From the IMG/VR virus record IMGVR_UViG_3300024999_000153, positions 1 to 48,923 of that record: a stretch of 48,923 nt of DNA. The stretch is one strand, 5' to 3'. Of the stretch, positions 37,902 to 45,955 are shown one piece after another; the first letter of the stretch is position 1; every line of letters begins with the position of its first letter. This DNA is from a virus. A program made the translations under genes and the position numbers. The notes under the pieces were generated by a model that searched no databases, was not told where the DNA came from, and saw nothing but the letters and a program-made list of their open reading frames with translations.

Positions 37902-39455
37902 CTACAGGAGGAATCCCATCTCTGCAGGCCCCATCATCGGGTCATCACTTAACGAGTCAAATTCATCCTCGGGCATCTCCCCTTCTCCATTACCGTCAAT
38001 GGGATCGAAGTAGACAGCATGCTTCTCCATAATAAAGGTGATGTAGGCAGTAGCATCCATTACGTCCCAGAGTTTACTACGAGGGAACCCCAACAATTGA
38101 CCTTCAAGTTTTCCACAATTAGCCTTGTTGTGATACATATATCCTAAGCGATAGTTGGGAGCCAACGAGGCTACCCTATCTTCCTTCTTTCCTTTAGCTG
38201 GGAGTTCCATGAGGAGAGGATGAATCCCTCTCACTCTACACTCATTCTCCACAGGTTGAATAATGAACTGATTGATACCAGTTACCTCGTAGCCAAGAAT
38301 AAATGAGGAGTACTGACGTACTTGAAGGAACATCTGCTCATATAATTCATCAGGGTAGAACTTCCCACTAACTGCATCCCTTATAAAGATCTTCTTACTA
38401 GTTCGATCCACAGCAAGGGTGACTATAGCTGAGTCAGCACTCTGCAACTTGACAGTCTTAGCTGGATCTACTATGGTAATATGAAGCATGTTGTAGGTAC
38501 GAATAGGATCCCCAACTGGACGTCCGAACCTGTCAATTGGTTGCAAATGATCCCCATTATCTTCAAAGTACTTGAAGTACTCCTGCTTAAAGACTGCATC
38601 CTCTTTGGCTATAGGAACATTCATCCTCTCCATATAAAATGCGTCAAGAGTTCCCAGTCTCCGATGCTCCTCCACCTCCAACATGATCTCAGCATCTGTC
38701 ATGTAGTTAGTATCGTAGGACTTGTAGTTATCATCGCAGATGGAAAGCTGGACACTAGCCCATTCCGGAGATTCTATGAGATCCACTAGGAGAGAGTCCT
38801 CATGCTTAATAGTGTCAATGTAAATGAAGATGCATCCCGCTGAGTACCTGTCCTCAGTCTTCATCAAGTCAGACCAGAACCACTCCTTCAATTTCTTCCT
38901 ATTCTCTTCACTCTTGATTTCGTTCTTATCCTCTAAGTCATCGATGATTACTAATTCCGGACGGTGATTGTTCCAGTTAAGTCCACGAACCTGTTGACCC
39001 GCACCACGAGGGAGGATGAAAGTTTCGCCGAAAGCTGTCCAACAACTCTTGGAGAATGATTCGTCGATGGAATCTCCTCCTGAGATAGCATTCTTAATAT
39101 TCCCAAAGAGTTTCCTCACTTGCTGATTGGATATCAGGTCTCTCTTCAAGTTCTCAGTCTGCATCTCAGCAGAAGTCGCACTGTTGCTAAGATATACTAT
39201 GAACCGTTGAAGGCGGAACAGTATACTTCGCATTACAATTGCTCGAGCAATACTTGTCTTTCCAATACCACGAGGGGCTGCAATAGCTATCTTCTTCGCC
39301 CCGGAGTTAATGAGGTCAAAGATTTGCTGATGTAGGGTGGAGAAGGATGCATAGAATATATCCGGGAAGATAATCCCACAAGTATTTTTAATATCAAGGA
39401 TGCAGGAGGCAAGTATGCCATCTAACTCTTCCTGATTCATCACGTCTAAGTTCAT
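37902..39455 (-). CDS. terL: terminase large subunit (517 aa)
   Basis: Packaging ATPase/nuclease. Walker A APRGIGKTS (residues 60-68), Walker B ELVIIDDLED (about 168-177), then a C-terminal RNase-H-like nuclease with HITIVDPAKT (catalytic Asp) and later acidic residues (GYEVTG, WDVMDATAYI). Length is normal. AAGGA before ATG; palindrome copy 10 lies in the leader. Confidence 0.92.
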   Translation of the reverse strand: MNLDVMNQEELDGILASCILDIKNTCGIIFPDIFYASFSTLHQQIFDLINSGAKKIAIAAPRGIGKTSIARAIVMRSILFRLQRFIVYLSNSATSAEMQTENLKRDLISNQQVRKLFGNIKNAISGGDSIDESFSKSCWTAFGETFILPRGAGQQVRGLNWNNHRPELVIIDDLEDKNEIKSEENRKKLKEWFWSDLMKTEDRYSAGCIFIYIDTIKHEDSLLVDLIESPEWASVQLSICDDNYKSYDTNYMTDAEIMLEVEEHRRLGTLDAFYMERMNVPIAKEDAVFKQEYFKYFEDNGDHLQPIDRFGRPVGDPIRTYNMLHITIVDPAKTVKLQSADSAIVTLAVDRTSKKIFIRDAVSGKFYPDELYEQMFLQVRQYSSFILGYEVTGINQFIIQPVENECRVRGIHPLLMELPAKGKKEDRVASLAPNYRLGYMYHNKANCGKLEGQLLGFPRSKLWDVMDATAYITFIMEKHAVYFDPIDGNGEGEMPEDEFDSLSDDPMMGPAEMGFLL

Positions 39456-39469
39456 CTAAGTCCTTTATG

Positions 39470-39492
39470 CTATGTTACATAATGTAACGTAG
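39470..39492. repeat. 23-bp palindrome copy 10
   Basis: CTATGTTACAT, A, ATGTAACGTAG: apart from one G/A step at the end it is a perfect palindrome. Leader of the terminase gene. Confidence 0.95.
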
Positions 39493-39505
39493 GAATACTT
39501 ACTTA

Positions 39506-40114
39506 CTATGCTCCAACAATCTCCTTCCACCCAGCTGGGTAAACTGCAGGGCTCCAAACATTAGCATTGATTTTACTCTCATAGACCTTGCCATCAAAAC
39601 GCACCTTATCGCCGATGTTGTACGCGTCATGAGCGCCTGTCGGCTGTACCCAGTCGGGGATAACCCCAGGAGGTGCGGCAGCCACGAAAAGAGCCGGTAC
39701 GTTCTGCGGCTGCCAGTCTGATTGTGTGGTGTGAGCCTGAACAACCCGATATAATTTCACTTCTCTGACTTCACCAGTGATAATCTCATGCACCAGCATC
39801 TGTCCGATGGTGACAGACATTCCCGGTTTCCATACATCGTAAAGCTGCGGAGTGTTGGCAATGCCTTCTCTGATATTGCCCAGTGCTTTTGCAGCAATCT
39901 CGGAGATAGTTGCAGTTGGAAGACTGTCTATTGCCTCAGTAACCTCTCCTGACTGCAGGATCGGCCATGCACCCCGCTTCCAGATACAGTTGACGATCTG
40001 CTTCCCATCCACTACGCACACTGGCCATGCATTGAGAGGTTTGACTCCGTTGATTATGGTGGCGCCGAGAGCGTCGGAGATGTAGAATCCTGATATGTAT
40101 TCGTACTCGCTCAC
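39506..40114 (-). CDS. tail protein with C-terminal carbohydrate-binding module (202 aa)
   Basis: GTG start overlapping the previous stop (GTGA). Two CBM5/12-like (chitin-binding type 3) segments: LYRVVQAHTTQSDWQPQNVPALF around residue 120-145 and WVQPTGAHDAYNIGDKVRFDGKVYESKI near 155-185. Such modules occur at the ends of phage tail fibres and in fibre-associated proteins. It forms a pair with the 41424 gene. Base composition is GC-richer and less AT-ending than the neighbouring terminase gene, which suggests exchange. Confidence 0.75.
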   Translation of the reverse strand: MSEYEYISGFYISDALGATIINGVKPLNAWPVCVVDGKQIVNCIWKRGAWPILQSGEVTEAIDSLPTATISEIAAKALGNIREGIANTPQLYDVWKPGMSVTIGQMLVHEIITGEVREVKLYRVVQAHTTQSDWQPQNVPALFVAAAPPGVIPDWVQPTGAHDAYNIGDKVRFDGKVYESKINANVWSPAVYPAGWKEIVGA

Positions 40115-41424
40115 AGTGCATACCCCACAACCTTCAATATTTCCGCATCACTCGCCGATTTCGCCCACAGTTGAGTTTGAAGGAAACCTATAGGTACTGT
40201 GAGTCCGTACCCGAATCGCAGGTGCGTCAAGGGGTTCATGCTGCCGTCGTAAGCCACCAGAGCGCCCCAGACTATATTTGCATCTATGGGTGTCATTGCT
40301 GAGGTGTAGCGACGATAGCCTACTCGGAACTGAGTTTTCGCTACGTTGGTCTGTGATATAAGCAGATACTTAGTATTAGCCAACACTGCCCCAGCAATTG
40401 TAGCACTAGAAGTGCCATCGTTGCTGCGAGCAATCAGCGTGGCGCTATATGTAAGAAGCACGTCACTATTTATGCTGTTTCTTGCTCCTAGTAGAGTTGA
40501 ATAAACTGCTGTTGGATTATCATTTAACGGATGCACCAATGCAGCAGCTGTGAACGCACCGCCACTGAGGGCAGCCGTCATAGCTGCATCCAGCGGTATC
40601 GCCAGACCGTTGTTGCTGCTGGTCGCTGCTGTGGAGGTTACTGAGGTGCCTGGAGGGACGTAAGGGAGCTGAAAGGGTGAATCTGTTACTATCAGTTTAC
40701 TGTATACGTCAATATAATCCCCACCAACTATGGTTCCAAGATTTGCCCTAGTATCCGCTGTAGGAGTTGCCGTCCTACAAGGACATAATTCTGTCAAAAT
40801 ATAAACCTTTCCAGAACCGACAACAGGCACTGATAGATTTATAACTACTCCGATAGCAGAAAGTTCCGCTGTAACGGTTGTGCTGTCGGATGGGTTATTA
40901 ATCGCCGCAGTTGTAAGATTGACAGATATCCACTTTACAGTTGTCCCGTCTAGGTTAAGGGTGCGAATTGCGACGTATGGTACGTTCCCATATTTAATTG
41001 TGTATCGCGCAGATCTTGAGGTAGTAGTTACCACTCCGCCAGACATCCTAATAAAAGCATAGGTGTTGCTGGCAGTGGCGGCTACTCTGGTATAATCCCC
41101 AGTAGTTACCGCTGTCACACCTGTCATCTCCGTCGAGGCGGCTAGCAGTCCACTAGTAGGCCAGATATTCGTGTACGCAGGCTGCACCATCACACCTTTC
41201 CCTGGATGATTGACAGGCCACGGGACCATGTTGCCGTCAGCGTCGGGCTGGTTGCCTGCTACACTAGTGACTATCTGAGGACCGACTTTAGAGATAGTAG
41301 GCGTCTTAGCATTCCACAGGGAAATGAGGCCCAGAGGGTACATACTTCCACCCTCACCAATATTCTGAGTCCGTCTCCAAGCTGGACCGATAGCCTTACC
41401 TATCGCTTTTCTTATGGCTAACAT
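40111..41424 (-). CDS. receptor-binding / tail fibre-like protein (437 aa)
   Basis: ATG 41424 with AGGGTG upstream (an in-frame GTG precedes). N-terminal IRKAIGKAIG and GSMYPLGLISLWNAKTPTI look like a virion-anchoring and linker part. The rest is Thr/Ala/Ser/Gly-rich beta structure with a lectin-like C-terminal domain (TAALVHPLNDNP...LLISQTNVAKTQFRVGYRR...WGALVAYDG). Composition differs from the surrounding structural genes, as expected for a host-range gene acquired by recombination. Confidence 0.75.
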   Translation of the reverse strand: MLAIRKAIGKAIGPAWRRTQNIGEGGSMYPLGLISLWNAKTPTISKVGPQIVTSVAGNQPDADGNMVPWPVNHPGKGVMVQPAYTNIWPTSGLLAASTEMTGVTAVTTGDYTRVAATASNTYAFIRMSGGVVTTTSRSARYTIKYGNVPYVAIRTLNLDGTTVKWISVNLTTAAINNPSDSTTVTAELSAIGVVINLSVPVVGSGKVYILTELCPCRTATPTADTRANLGTIVGGDYIDVYSKLIVTDSPFQLPYVPPGTSVTSTAATSSNNGLAIPLDAAMTAALSGGAFTAAALVHPLNDNPTAVYSTLLGARNSINSDVLLTYSATLIARSNDGTSSATIAGAVLANTKYLLISQTNVAKTQFRVGYRRYTSAMTPIDANIVWGALVAYDGSMNPLTHLRFGYGLTVPIGFLQTQLWAKSASDAEILKVVGYAL

Positions 41425-41436
41425 CACGTCACCCTA

Positions 41437-41715
41437 TTAGAGTGCTTCATAAGTAATGTAGATAGGACTAGTTGTCGTTCCGACAATCTTGTATGTACCA
41501 GGGGTCAGCAGGATGAAGGAGGAATTAGTGTTACCAATCCTCGGAGATCCATCCACTACGTGGGGATACAACGCTGCATCCGGCCCCTTCTTCTGTAACC
41601 TCAATACGTCATTCTGACTTACGGAATAAATGTTAATGACTGTATTAGCAGTCATTAAGACCTCAGAAGATGCGACTGCACCATTAACTCCATCAACCCA
41701 TGTAGTTTCGGCCAT
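41437..41715 (-). CDS. small virion protein (92 aa)
   Basis: GTGAGG before ATG. Beta-rich small protein (TVINIYSVSQNDVLRLQKKG, FILLTPGTYKIVGTTT), probably a tail or fibre accessory. Leader holds palindrome copy 11. No enzymatic motif. Confidence 0.7.
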   Translation of the reverse strand: MAETTWVDGVNGAVASSEVLMTANTVINIYSVSQNDVLRLQKKGPDAALYPHVVDGSPRIGNTNSSFILLTPGTYKIVGTTTSPIYITYEAL

Positions 41716-41742
41716 ACTATTACCTCACATATAAATTTATTG

Positions 41743-41765
41743 CTATGTTACAAATTGTAACATAG
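41743..41765. repeat. 23-bp palindrome copy 11
   Basis: CTATGTTACAA, A, TTGTAACATAG: a perfect palindrome over all 23 positions except the unpaired centre. Leader of the 41715 gene. Confidence 0.97.
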
Positions 41766-41774
41766 AAGATAGGT

Positions 41775-42089
41775 TTATCTCATATCATTGAACTCGAGGG
41801 AGTAGTGATTTCCATCATTAAATCTACCTCCCCAGCTTCCACCAATAGACTCCCAAAATTCTCCAAATGGCTTATGATCATTAGAGTAAATTAGGTACTC
41901 AGAATCTTTGAACACATTTAAGTCAATGGCCAACTTCTTACCATGCAATGATCGAGGATGGCCATAAGGGCATCGTGGATCTCTATAGGCGTCTCCCAAA
42001 GTGAACTCATATCCACATGAGTGGATGTAGTTGAATAATAGTGGCAAGAGACGAGTAAACTCCTGCTGTCGCTTGAGAAGATCTGTCAC
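41775..42089 (-). CDS. endolysin, M15 (VanY/Ply-type) peptidase (104 aa)
   Basis: Zinc peptidase cutting the peptide part of peptidoglycan. LGDAYRDPR, SLHGKKLAIDLNVF (His49, Asp56), then WGGRFNDGNHYS (His95) give the H...D...H zinc site of the M15 family. No cell-wall-binding domain, as usual for Gram-negative phages. GTG start right after the stop of the membrane protein gene. Confidence 0.9.
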   Translation of the reverse strand: MTDLLKRQQEFTRLLPLLFNYIHSCGYEFTLGDAYRDPRCPYGHPRSLHGKKLAIDLNVFKDSEYLIYSNDHKPFGEFWESIGGSWGGRFNDGNHYSLEFNDMR

Positions 42090-42356
42090 TCATCTATCCC
42101 CTTTCAACACCTTTCCTATCTCTACTATAATTCCTGCCCCCATCATTCCACTGATGAAGGTTACCAAGATTACTATAAGCGTCTTACGAATAGTAGACTT
42201 GCTTTCATTCCATGCTGTGTTGAATGTTCTGAAGAACTCAATAGCTTCCTCCATATCCTCTGGGGTGGTCTGAGAGAAGCGACAATTCCTTGGATGATCA
42301 ACACTATGAATGGCCACCATAATGGCCTGAATATCTTCATCACTCAACTTCCGCAT
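42090..42356 (-). CDS. membrane protein, holin/antiholin candidate (88 aa)
   Basis: ATG 42356 with GAGG upstream (open to TTG 42380). Soluble helical N-terminal ~55 residues and a single C-terminal membrane helix (TLIVILVTFISGMMGAGIIVEIG). Directly before the endolysin; position supports a holin or pinholin partner, but a one-helix layout with a long N-terminus is not a classic holin. Confidence 0.65.
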   Translation of the reverse strand: MRKLSDEDIQAIMVAIHSVDHPRNCRFSQTTPEDMEEAIEFFRTFNTAWNESKSTIRKTLIVILVTFISGMMGAGIIVEIGKVLKGDR

Positions 42357-42900
42357 CACCCACCTCACTAACTTCCTCAAAAGAATCTAGTTCCTCTGTG
42401 TAAGGATAACGTTTACTTACAAGGGTGGAGGTAGGGAGTCCCATATCTGCCCAGGCTAGCTTATTCAACCTGTCACGAACTGTAGCACTCCGATAGGGAG
42501 AGATCGGGCCCTCTGCAGAGGAGAGAAAGATGGGCCATCCAACACTCATGACAACTCCTGTATACCACAAGCACCGGAGGTATGCCAGTGGGAGGGAATG
42601 CCAAGGAAGTTGAATGGCACATAAGGCCAGTAGATTCCGAAAGAATCTGAAGTTGGCTAGGGAGAACTCCCTAAAGGTGGGTGAGCAGAGGGCCCAATCC
42701 AAATCGTGGATGAGACAAGCGGGGGCTACACAGACTCCCTTTATGAAGTCTGGGACTAAGATATCACCAAGACCCTCTCCTGCCCCACAGTATGTAGGCC
42801 ACCTACATAGAGGAAGTCTGGGGGGTAGGAGAGGGATTAGGAACCCTGGAAGGGAGAGTGTCGCTCCTTGGTAGGTAGTGGTCTCGTGTGAAATAGTCAT
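42340..42900 (-). CDS. phospholipase A2-like protein in the lysis cassette (186 aa)
   Basis: CGAGEGLGDILVP (Cys38) and ACLIHDLDW (His65-Asp66) followed by FRFFRNL match the catalytic helix layout of secretory PLA2-like phage proteins (C.G...vP, aC..HD..y, d..F..NL). Hydrophobic stretches near 15-30 and 95-125 could contact the membrane. Lies in the lysis region upstream of the holin-like and endolysin genes. GAGG is 13 bases from ATG, a weak start. Assignment by motif only. Confidence 0.6.
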   Translation of the reverse strand: MTISHETTTYQGATLSLPGFLIPLLPPRLPLCRWPTYCGAGEGLGDILVPDFIKGVCVAPACLIHDLDWALCSPTFREFSLANFRFFRNLLALCAIQLPWHSLPLAYLRCLWYTGVVMSVGWPIFLSSAEGPISPYRSATVRDRLNKLAWADMGLPTSTLVSKRYPYTEELDSFEEVSEVGDAEVE

Positions 42901-42908
42901 ACTAGGTG

Positions 42909-43004
42909 TTAATCCTCACAATCGTCATTATCAGAAGGCCATCCACAAACTGGGCAATATCCCCCAGTATACTTATGCCCACAGATTTCACACACTATTA
43001 CCAT
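42909..43004 (-). CDS. 31-aa zinc-ribbon microprotein
   Basis: ATG 43004, seven bases after the stop of the 43638 gene. VCEICGHKYTGGYCPVCGWPSDND has two CxxC pairs spaced for one zinc site, then an acidic tail. No clear ribosome binding site, so coupled translation must be assumed. The alternative is a chance ORF, but the paired CxxCG motifs make that less likely. Confidence 0.5.
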   Translation of the reverse strand: MVIVCEICGHKYTGGYCPVCGWPSDNDDCED

Positions 43005-43011
43005 CTTACCA

Positions 43012-43638
43012 CTACCACTTGATGGTACAGAAGGAATACTTAACCTTATACTCCCCCACCACCACCAACTTCCCGTTGGAGTCGGAGATGGGTTTCCAAA
43101 TGAGGCCATTCTTCCCTTCTTGCCTCTTGCTGCCATCAGCCACAGTCATTTTATAGACTCCGTCTATAAAGATCTGAATATTCTTCCCGTAATAGGCCCC
43201 AGGATGGGGGAACCTAGCATTTCCCCTCTCCCCATTACCATAAGAACTGGGCTTTACACTCTCAATCCTATCACCAGTAGGGCCTGAGGGAGTGTCAGGG
43301 GCCTGTGGCACGGTGGACGTGGTAACAGTGAAGGTATAGATCGTCCCGTCAGCATGGGTGAAGAGGAAGTTCCATGGCTTAGGATAGGCATCACCGACCT
43401 TGAGGAAGCGCCAGACATCTCGACCGTTATGCTGATTACCTTTAAGAGCATCTTCTCCATTCAAGGAGACCTTAACCATTCCTGGGTCAATGAGGAGACA
43501 GGCGGTGCCATAGTAGGCACCAGTCCCCTGATCGGAGGTCTTATCAAAGGTTACCTTCCTTGGATATACCTTAGTCATCCCCGTAGTAGGAGTGGGCTCC
43601 TCTGGAAGAGCTTGGCCGCAGGTGGGACAAGTAGCCAT
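43012..43638 (-). CDS. hypothetical protein with N-terminal CxxC (208 aa)
   Basis: ATG overlaps the lipoprotein stop (TGATG). Starts MATCPTCGQALP, a zinc-ribbon pair, followed by two beta domains: one around KVTFDKTSDQGTGAYYGTACLLIDPGMVKVS, one near YYGKNIQIFIDGVYKMTVADG. Beta-sandwich-like; perhaps a virion surface or lysis accessory. No catalytic motif. Confidence 0.7.
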   Translation of the reverse strand: MATCPTCGQALPEEPTPTTGMTKVYPRKVTFDKTSDQGTGAYYGTACLLIDPGMVKVSLNGEDALKGNQHNGRDVWRFLKVGDAYPKPWNFLFTHADGTIYTFTVTTSTVPQAPDTPSGPTGDRIESVKPSSYGNGERGNARFPHPGAYYGKNIQIFIDGVYKMTVADGSKRQEGKNGLIWKPISDSNGKLVVVGEYKVKYSFCTIKW

Positions 43639-44033
43639 CACTCCACCTCCTCAAACACACCCTGACCACCTGGAACTATTGGATCTGGAATATCTGTGAT
43701 AGGAGGAGTAGTGGGAACCTCAGGAGTCACTGGGGCCGCGGGCGCGGTAGGAACTGTCTGGTCACCAAAGTTTAAGATTGAGGGGATCTTCTTTAGTAGG
43801 GATGAAGTCCCAGATGCTCCACTAAGCGCTCCTAAATCCAGAGGAACGGTCCCATCTGCAGCCTGATCCGTAGAGTCAGTAAGTGTGGACCCATCCGCTT
43901 TGATGGCCAAACTCTGGCTCGATGAACCATCTGACCTCATATCAAAGACTACTTTAGTACTCCTGTAGGTGCACCCAGAGAGGGATGAAATCATAAGAGT
44001 CAACGTCATCAGGGTCGCTAGAAAGGTATTCAT
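43638..44033 (-). CDS. predicted lipoprotein (131 aa)
   Basis: ATG 44033 with GGAGG upstream is chosen. Signal sequence MNTFLATLMTLTLMISSLSGC ends in the lipobox LSGC (Cys21). The mature part is Ser/Thr/Gly-rich and ends in a long Pro/Thr-rich region. Could be an o-spanin-like or exclusion lipoprotein, but no i-spanin partner is apparent. Supports a Gram-negative host. Confidence 0.75.
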   Translation of the reverse strand: MNTFLATLMTLTLMISSLSGCTYRSTKVVFDMRSDGSSSQSLAIKADGSTLTDSTDQAADGTVPLDLGALSGASGTSSLLKKIPSILNFGDQTVPTAPAAPVTPEVPTTPPITDIPDPIVPGGQGVFEEVE

Positions 44034-44102
44034 AGTAGATCCTCCAATCAACTGTGGGCACCTAACGTGGCCCTTGGCCATGCGGCGCGGTGGGTAGATA
44101 AG

Positions 44103-44705
44103 TTACTCAGTAAATCCTGCTAACTCCTGAGCTCTTTGCTTAATTCGATCCAGGTCTTCCATAGAAAGGTGGGCATGAACCCCACGGGTATCAACCCGCT
44201 GGATGGCCTTACCCATTTCCCTATCCAGGAGACCATTAGCCTCTTTGAGGATTACTGAGGCAGAGGCCTCCTTTCCCATAACAGCACCACTCTCCAAGAC
44301 TTCCTTTATGCGCTGTATGGCCAAAGGTGCAAGGTCTGCAATCTCCCGGGCCAAGTCCACCGTCCCAGCATCTCGGGCTGCCCTCATGATGGACAACTTG
44401 TCCTTTACCACGGGAGAGTTCTTCACATTAGAGACAGTCTGAGCCGTGCAACCCATCGCCTCAGCGATATCTAGATTAGACTGCCCCAAGACCAAACGTC
44501 TAGCAATCTCATGGTGATTGTCCCACATCTCTGAGATTTGCCATCCAGACTTCTTCTCTCCCTCCACCTTCTTCCCACCATTCCGACCACCATTCCTATG
44601 GCGACCATCCACCCTAGTGGAATCCAACCATCTGGACTTAGGATAAGTGTATGTCTTAATCTCCCCTGAGGGAGTGGTATATTCTGCTATTTGAAGATCT
44701 GACAT
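44103..44705 (-). CDS. terminase small subunit-like DNA-binding protein (200 aa)
   Basis: First gene of the leftward operon, 45 bases from its promoter. Basic N-terminus with Arg/Gly run, then a helix-turn-helix (NLDIAEAMGCTAQTVSNVKNSP, about residues 78-99) and a helical oligomerisation region. This arrangement is that of small terminase subunits that recognise the packaging site. A regulator is the alternative; the gene is far from terL but in the same operon. Confidence 0.72.
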   Translation of the reverse strand: MSDLQIAEYTTPSGEIKTYTYPKSRWLDSTRVDGRHRNGGRNGGKKVEGEKKSGWQISEMWDNHHEIARRLVLGQSNLDIAEAMGCTAQTVSNVKNSPVVKDKLSIMRAARDAGTVDLAREIADLAPLAIQRIKEVLESGAVMGKEASASVILKEANGLLDREMGKAIQRVDTRGVHAHLSMEDLDRIKQRAQELAGFTE

Positions 44706-44749
44706 TAGTGGCCCTATTAGTTAAGTTGGATCTATCCCCATTACCACAC

Positions 44750-44778
44750 AATGTACCAGACAAATTGAGGTCTGTCAA
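44750..44778 (-). promoter_or_regulatory. late leftward sigma70-type promoter
   Basis: On the - strand: -35 TTGACA (44778..44773), 17-bp spacer, -10 TACATT (44755..44750) preceded by TGG (extended -10). Perfect -35, 4/6 -10. Only promoter seen upstream of the small terminase gene and so of the structural operon; weaker than the three rightward consensus promoters. Confidence 0.7.
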
Positions 44779-44948
44779 TGAAGTAAATGGTTCATTAGAG
44801 AGTACTAGCCCACCAATTCCTGCCCATGGAATCCTCCACATAATAATGCTTATGAAAGGGATCTTGAAAGGACTGCGTGTCTGCTCGCTGTCGCTCGTTC
44901 CGCACCTAATGAACACCTCAGTGTTCGGGCCCATGACCAGAGTACTTT

Positions 44949-44971
44949 CTATGTTCCATAATGTAATATAG
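44949..44971. repeat. 23-bp palindrome copy 12
   Basis: CTATGTTCCAT, A, ATGTAATATAG. In the divergent control region, 171 bases behind the leftward -35. Confidence 0.93.
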
Positions 44972-44998
44972 GGATTCCACTCAGTGGAAGGATGATTG

Positions 44999-45021
44999 CT
45001 ACATTCCATTTGGTAACATAG
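44999..45021. repeat. 23-bp palindrome copy 13
   Basis: CTACATTCCAT, T, TGGTAACATAG. Nine bases after the TTCCAC/GTGGAA hairpin; 28 bases from copy 12, the closest pair in the genome. Confidence 0.92.
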
Positions 45022-45163
45022 AAGATTAAGTTTAGAAGAATTATTGGTACCAATTGGTACATAAGTCAAATCTTACACACAATGTAGGCAGGGGGTTCTA
45101 ATGCGTCGCCCACTAACTTTCCCCCATCATACCCCTTCACATGTGGAGAGCTGTTACATGGAA

Positions 45164-45192
45164 TTGACAACGTATGGGCAATGGTGTATAAT
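45164..45192 (+). promoter_or_regulatory. consensus sigma70 promoter, start of the rightward arm
   Basis: -35 TTGACA (45164..45169), 17-bp spacer, -10 TATAAT (45187..45192): both hexamers and the spacing are ideal. Leads to the 45243 gene. The first rightward promoter after the divergent region, presumably the earliest expressed. Confidence 0.9.
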
Positions 45193-45242
45193 GGATTCAT
45201 GTGAAAGGGCCATGTGGCCAAAGGATACGATGGGAGAATATT

Positions 45243-45422
45243 ATGAAATGGATCATGACCACACCCCGCAACGGGAAGATCAAAACATTGAATGAGAACG
45301 AGGTTAAACGTTATGTGGCCGTACCATCCGATATGGCCATATTGATGAGGATGGATATCGAGGAGAGTATTCGATTCCATACATCGGGAAGTTATTGGAA
45401 AGAGTTTAAACGAATTGAATAG
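45243..45422 (+). CDS. first early gene, hypothetical (59 aa)
   Basis: GGGAG eight bases before ATG 45243, 51 bases after the promoter -10. Basic small protein (PRNGKIKTLNENEVKRYVAVPSDMAILMRMD...). It is flanked by an inverted 13-base repeat (45208..45220 and 45447..45459). As the first gene behind the strongest promoter it is a candidate host-takeover protein; no family recognised. Confidence 0.65.
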   Translation: MKWIMTTPRNGKIKTLNENEVKRYVAVPSDMAILMRMDIEESIRFHTSGSYWKEFKRIE

Positions 45423-45443
45423 TCGATAACCGGGAATATCGAG

Positions 45444-45463
45444 TGGTGGCCACATGGCCACCA
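45444..45463 (+). repeat. hairpin / inverted repeat after the first early gene
   Basis: TGGTGGCC-ACAT-GGCCACCA: 8-bp stem. Its inner 13 bases (TGGCCACATGGCC) are the reverse complement of 45208..45220 in the leader of the same gene, so the mRNA ends can pair with each other. No U-run. Confidence 0.7.
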
Positions 45464-45495
45464 TTCACCAATAATTCAACCGAATGGAGCATATC

Positions 45496-45897
45496 ATGGA
45501 AATGAAATTCAGTATTGCAATGAACAACGAAGAGAAACTCATGAAGAATACACACGAAGTCATGATTAATGTGGAAAAGTGCGATGATGCAACCATGTTA
45601 AAGTATGCACTCAAGGCATACACCGTGGAGATTCAATCGCAGATTAGGAACAACTGGGATGCATTCATGAAGGGGGATTATCCCCGGGAATTGACCATTG
45701 GACAGGCCATGTTCCAGAAAAGGGTCGTCAAGGTTATGACCGAAGCGGAGAAAGTGGCTGCATACAAATCCGACGCCCTGGCAATGTCGGAGACCGAACG
45801 CCTGGATAAACTCTTCATGGATGGCCTCATCACGGAAGAAATGTATGATATGTTGATCAAGGTCGCCGTGGCTAAAGAAGAGGCCGAAGAGAATTAA
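45496..45897 (+). CDS. early hypothetical protein (133 aa)
   Basis: GGAG before ATG 45496 (frame open from 45484). Helical; MKFSIAMNNEEKLMKNTHEVMINVEKCDD at the start, LITEEMYDMLIKVAVAKEEAEEN at the end. Base use is GC-ending and host-like compared with other small genes, suggesting strong expression. Unknown function. Confidence 0.75.
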   Translation: MEMKFSIAMNNEEKLMKNTHEVMINVEKCDDATMLKYALKAYTVEIQSQIRNNWDAFMKGDYPRELTIGQAMFQKRVVKVMTEAEKVAAYKSDALAMSETERLDKLFMDGLITEEMYDMLIKVAVAKEEAEEN

Positions 45898-45955
45898 CTT
45901 CGGTCAAGCTAATAATGGGGCATGCTCCGATAGGTGTCTCACAACTAAAGGTGAT

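Larger units (their letters stand above)
44779..45163. promoter_or_regulatory. divergent control region without genes
   Basis: About 385 bases between the leftward promoter and the first rightward promoter. It holds two palindrome copies (12 and 13), a TTCCAC-TCA-GTGGAA hairpin (44975..44989) directly between them, and a perfect 14-base palindrome GTACCAATTGGTAC (45047..45060). ORFs on either strand here lack ribosome binding sites. The layout suggests joint regulation of both arms. Confidence 0.65.

Noticed and set aside
44708-44971. 87-codon + strand ORF
   Set aside because: Covers the late promoter and reads into a palindrome; no ribosome binding site. Treated as noncoding control region.
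44656-45464. two - strand ORFs (44656..45069 and 45066..45464)
   Set aside because: They cover the divergent promoters and palindromes and run antisense to the first early gene, with no ribosome binding sites and unnatural composition.
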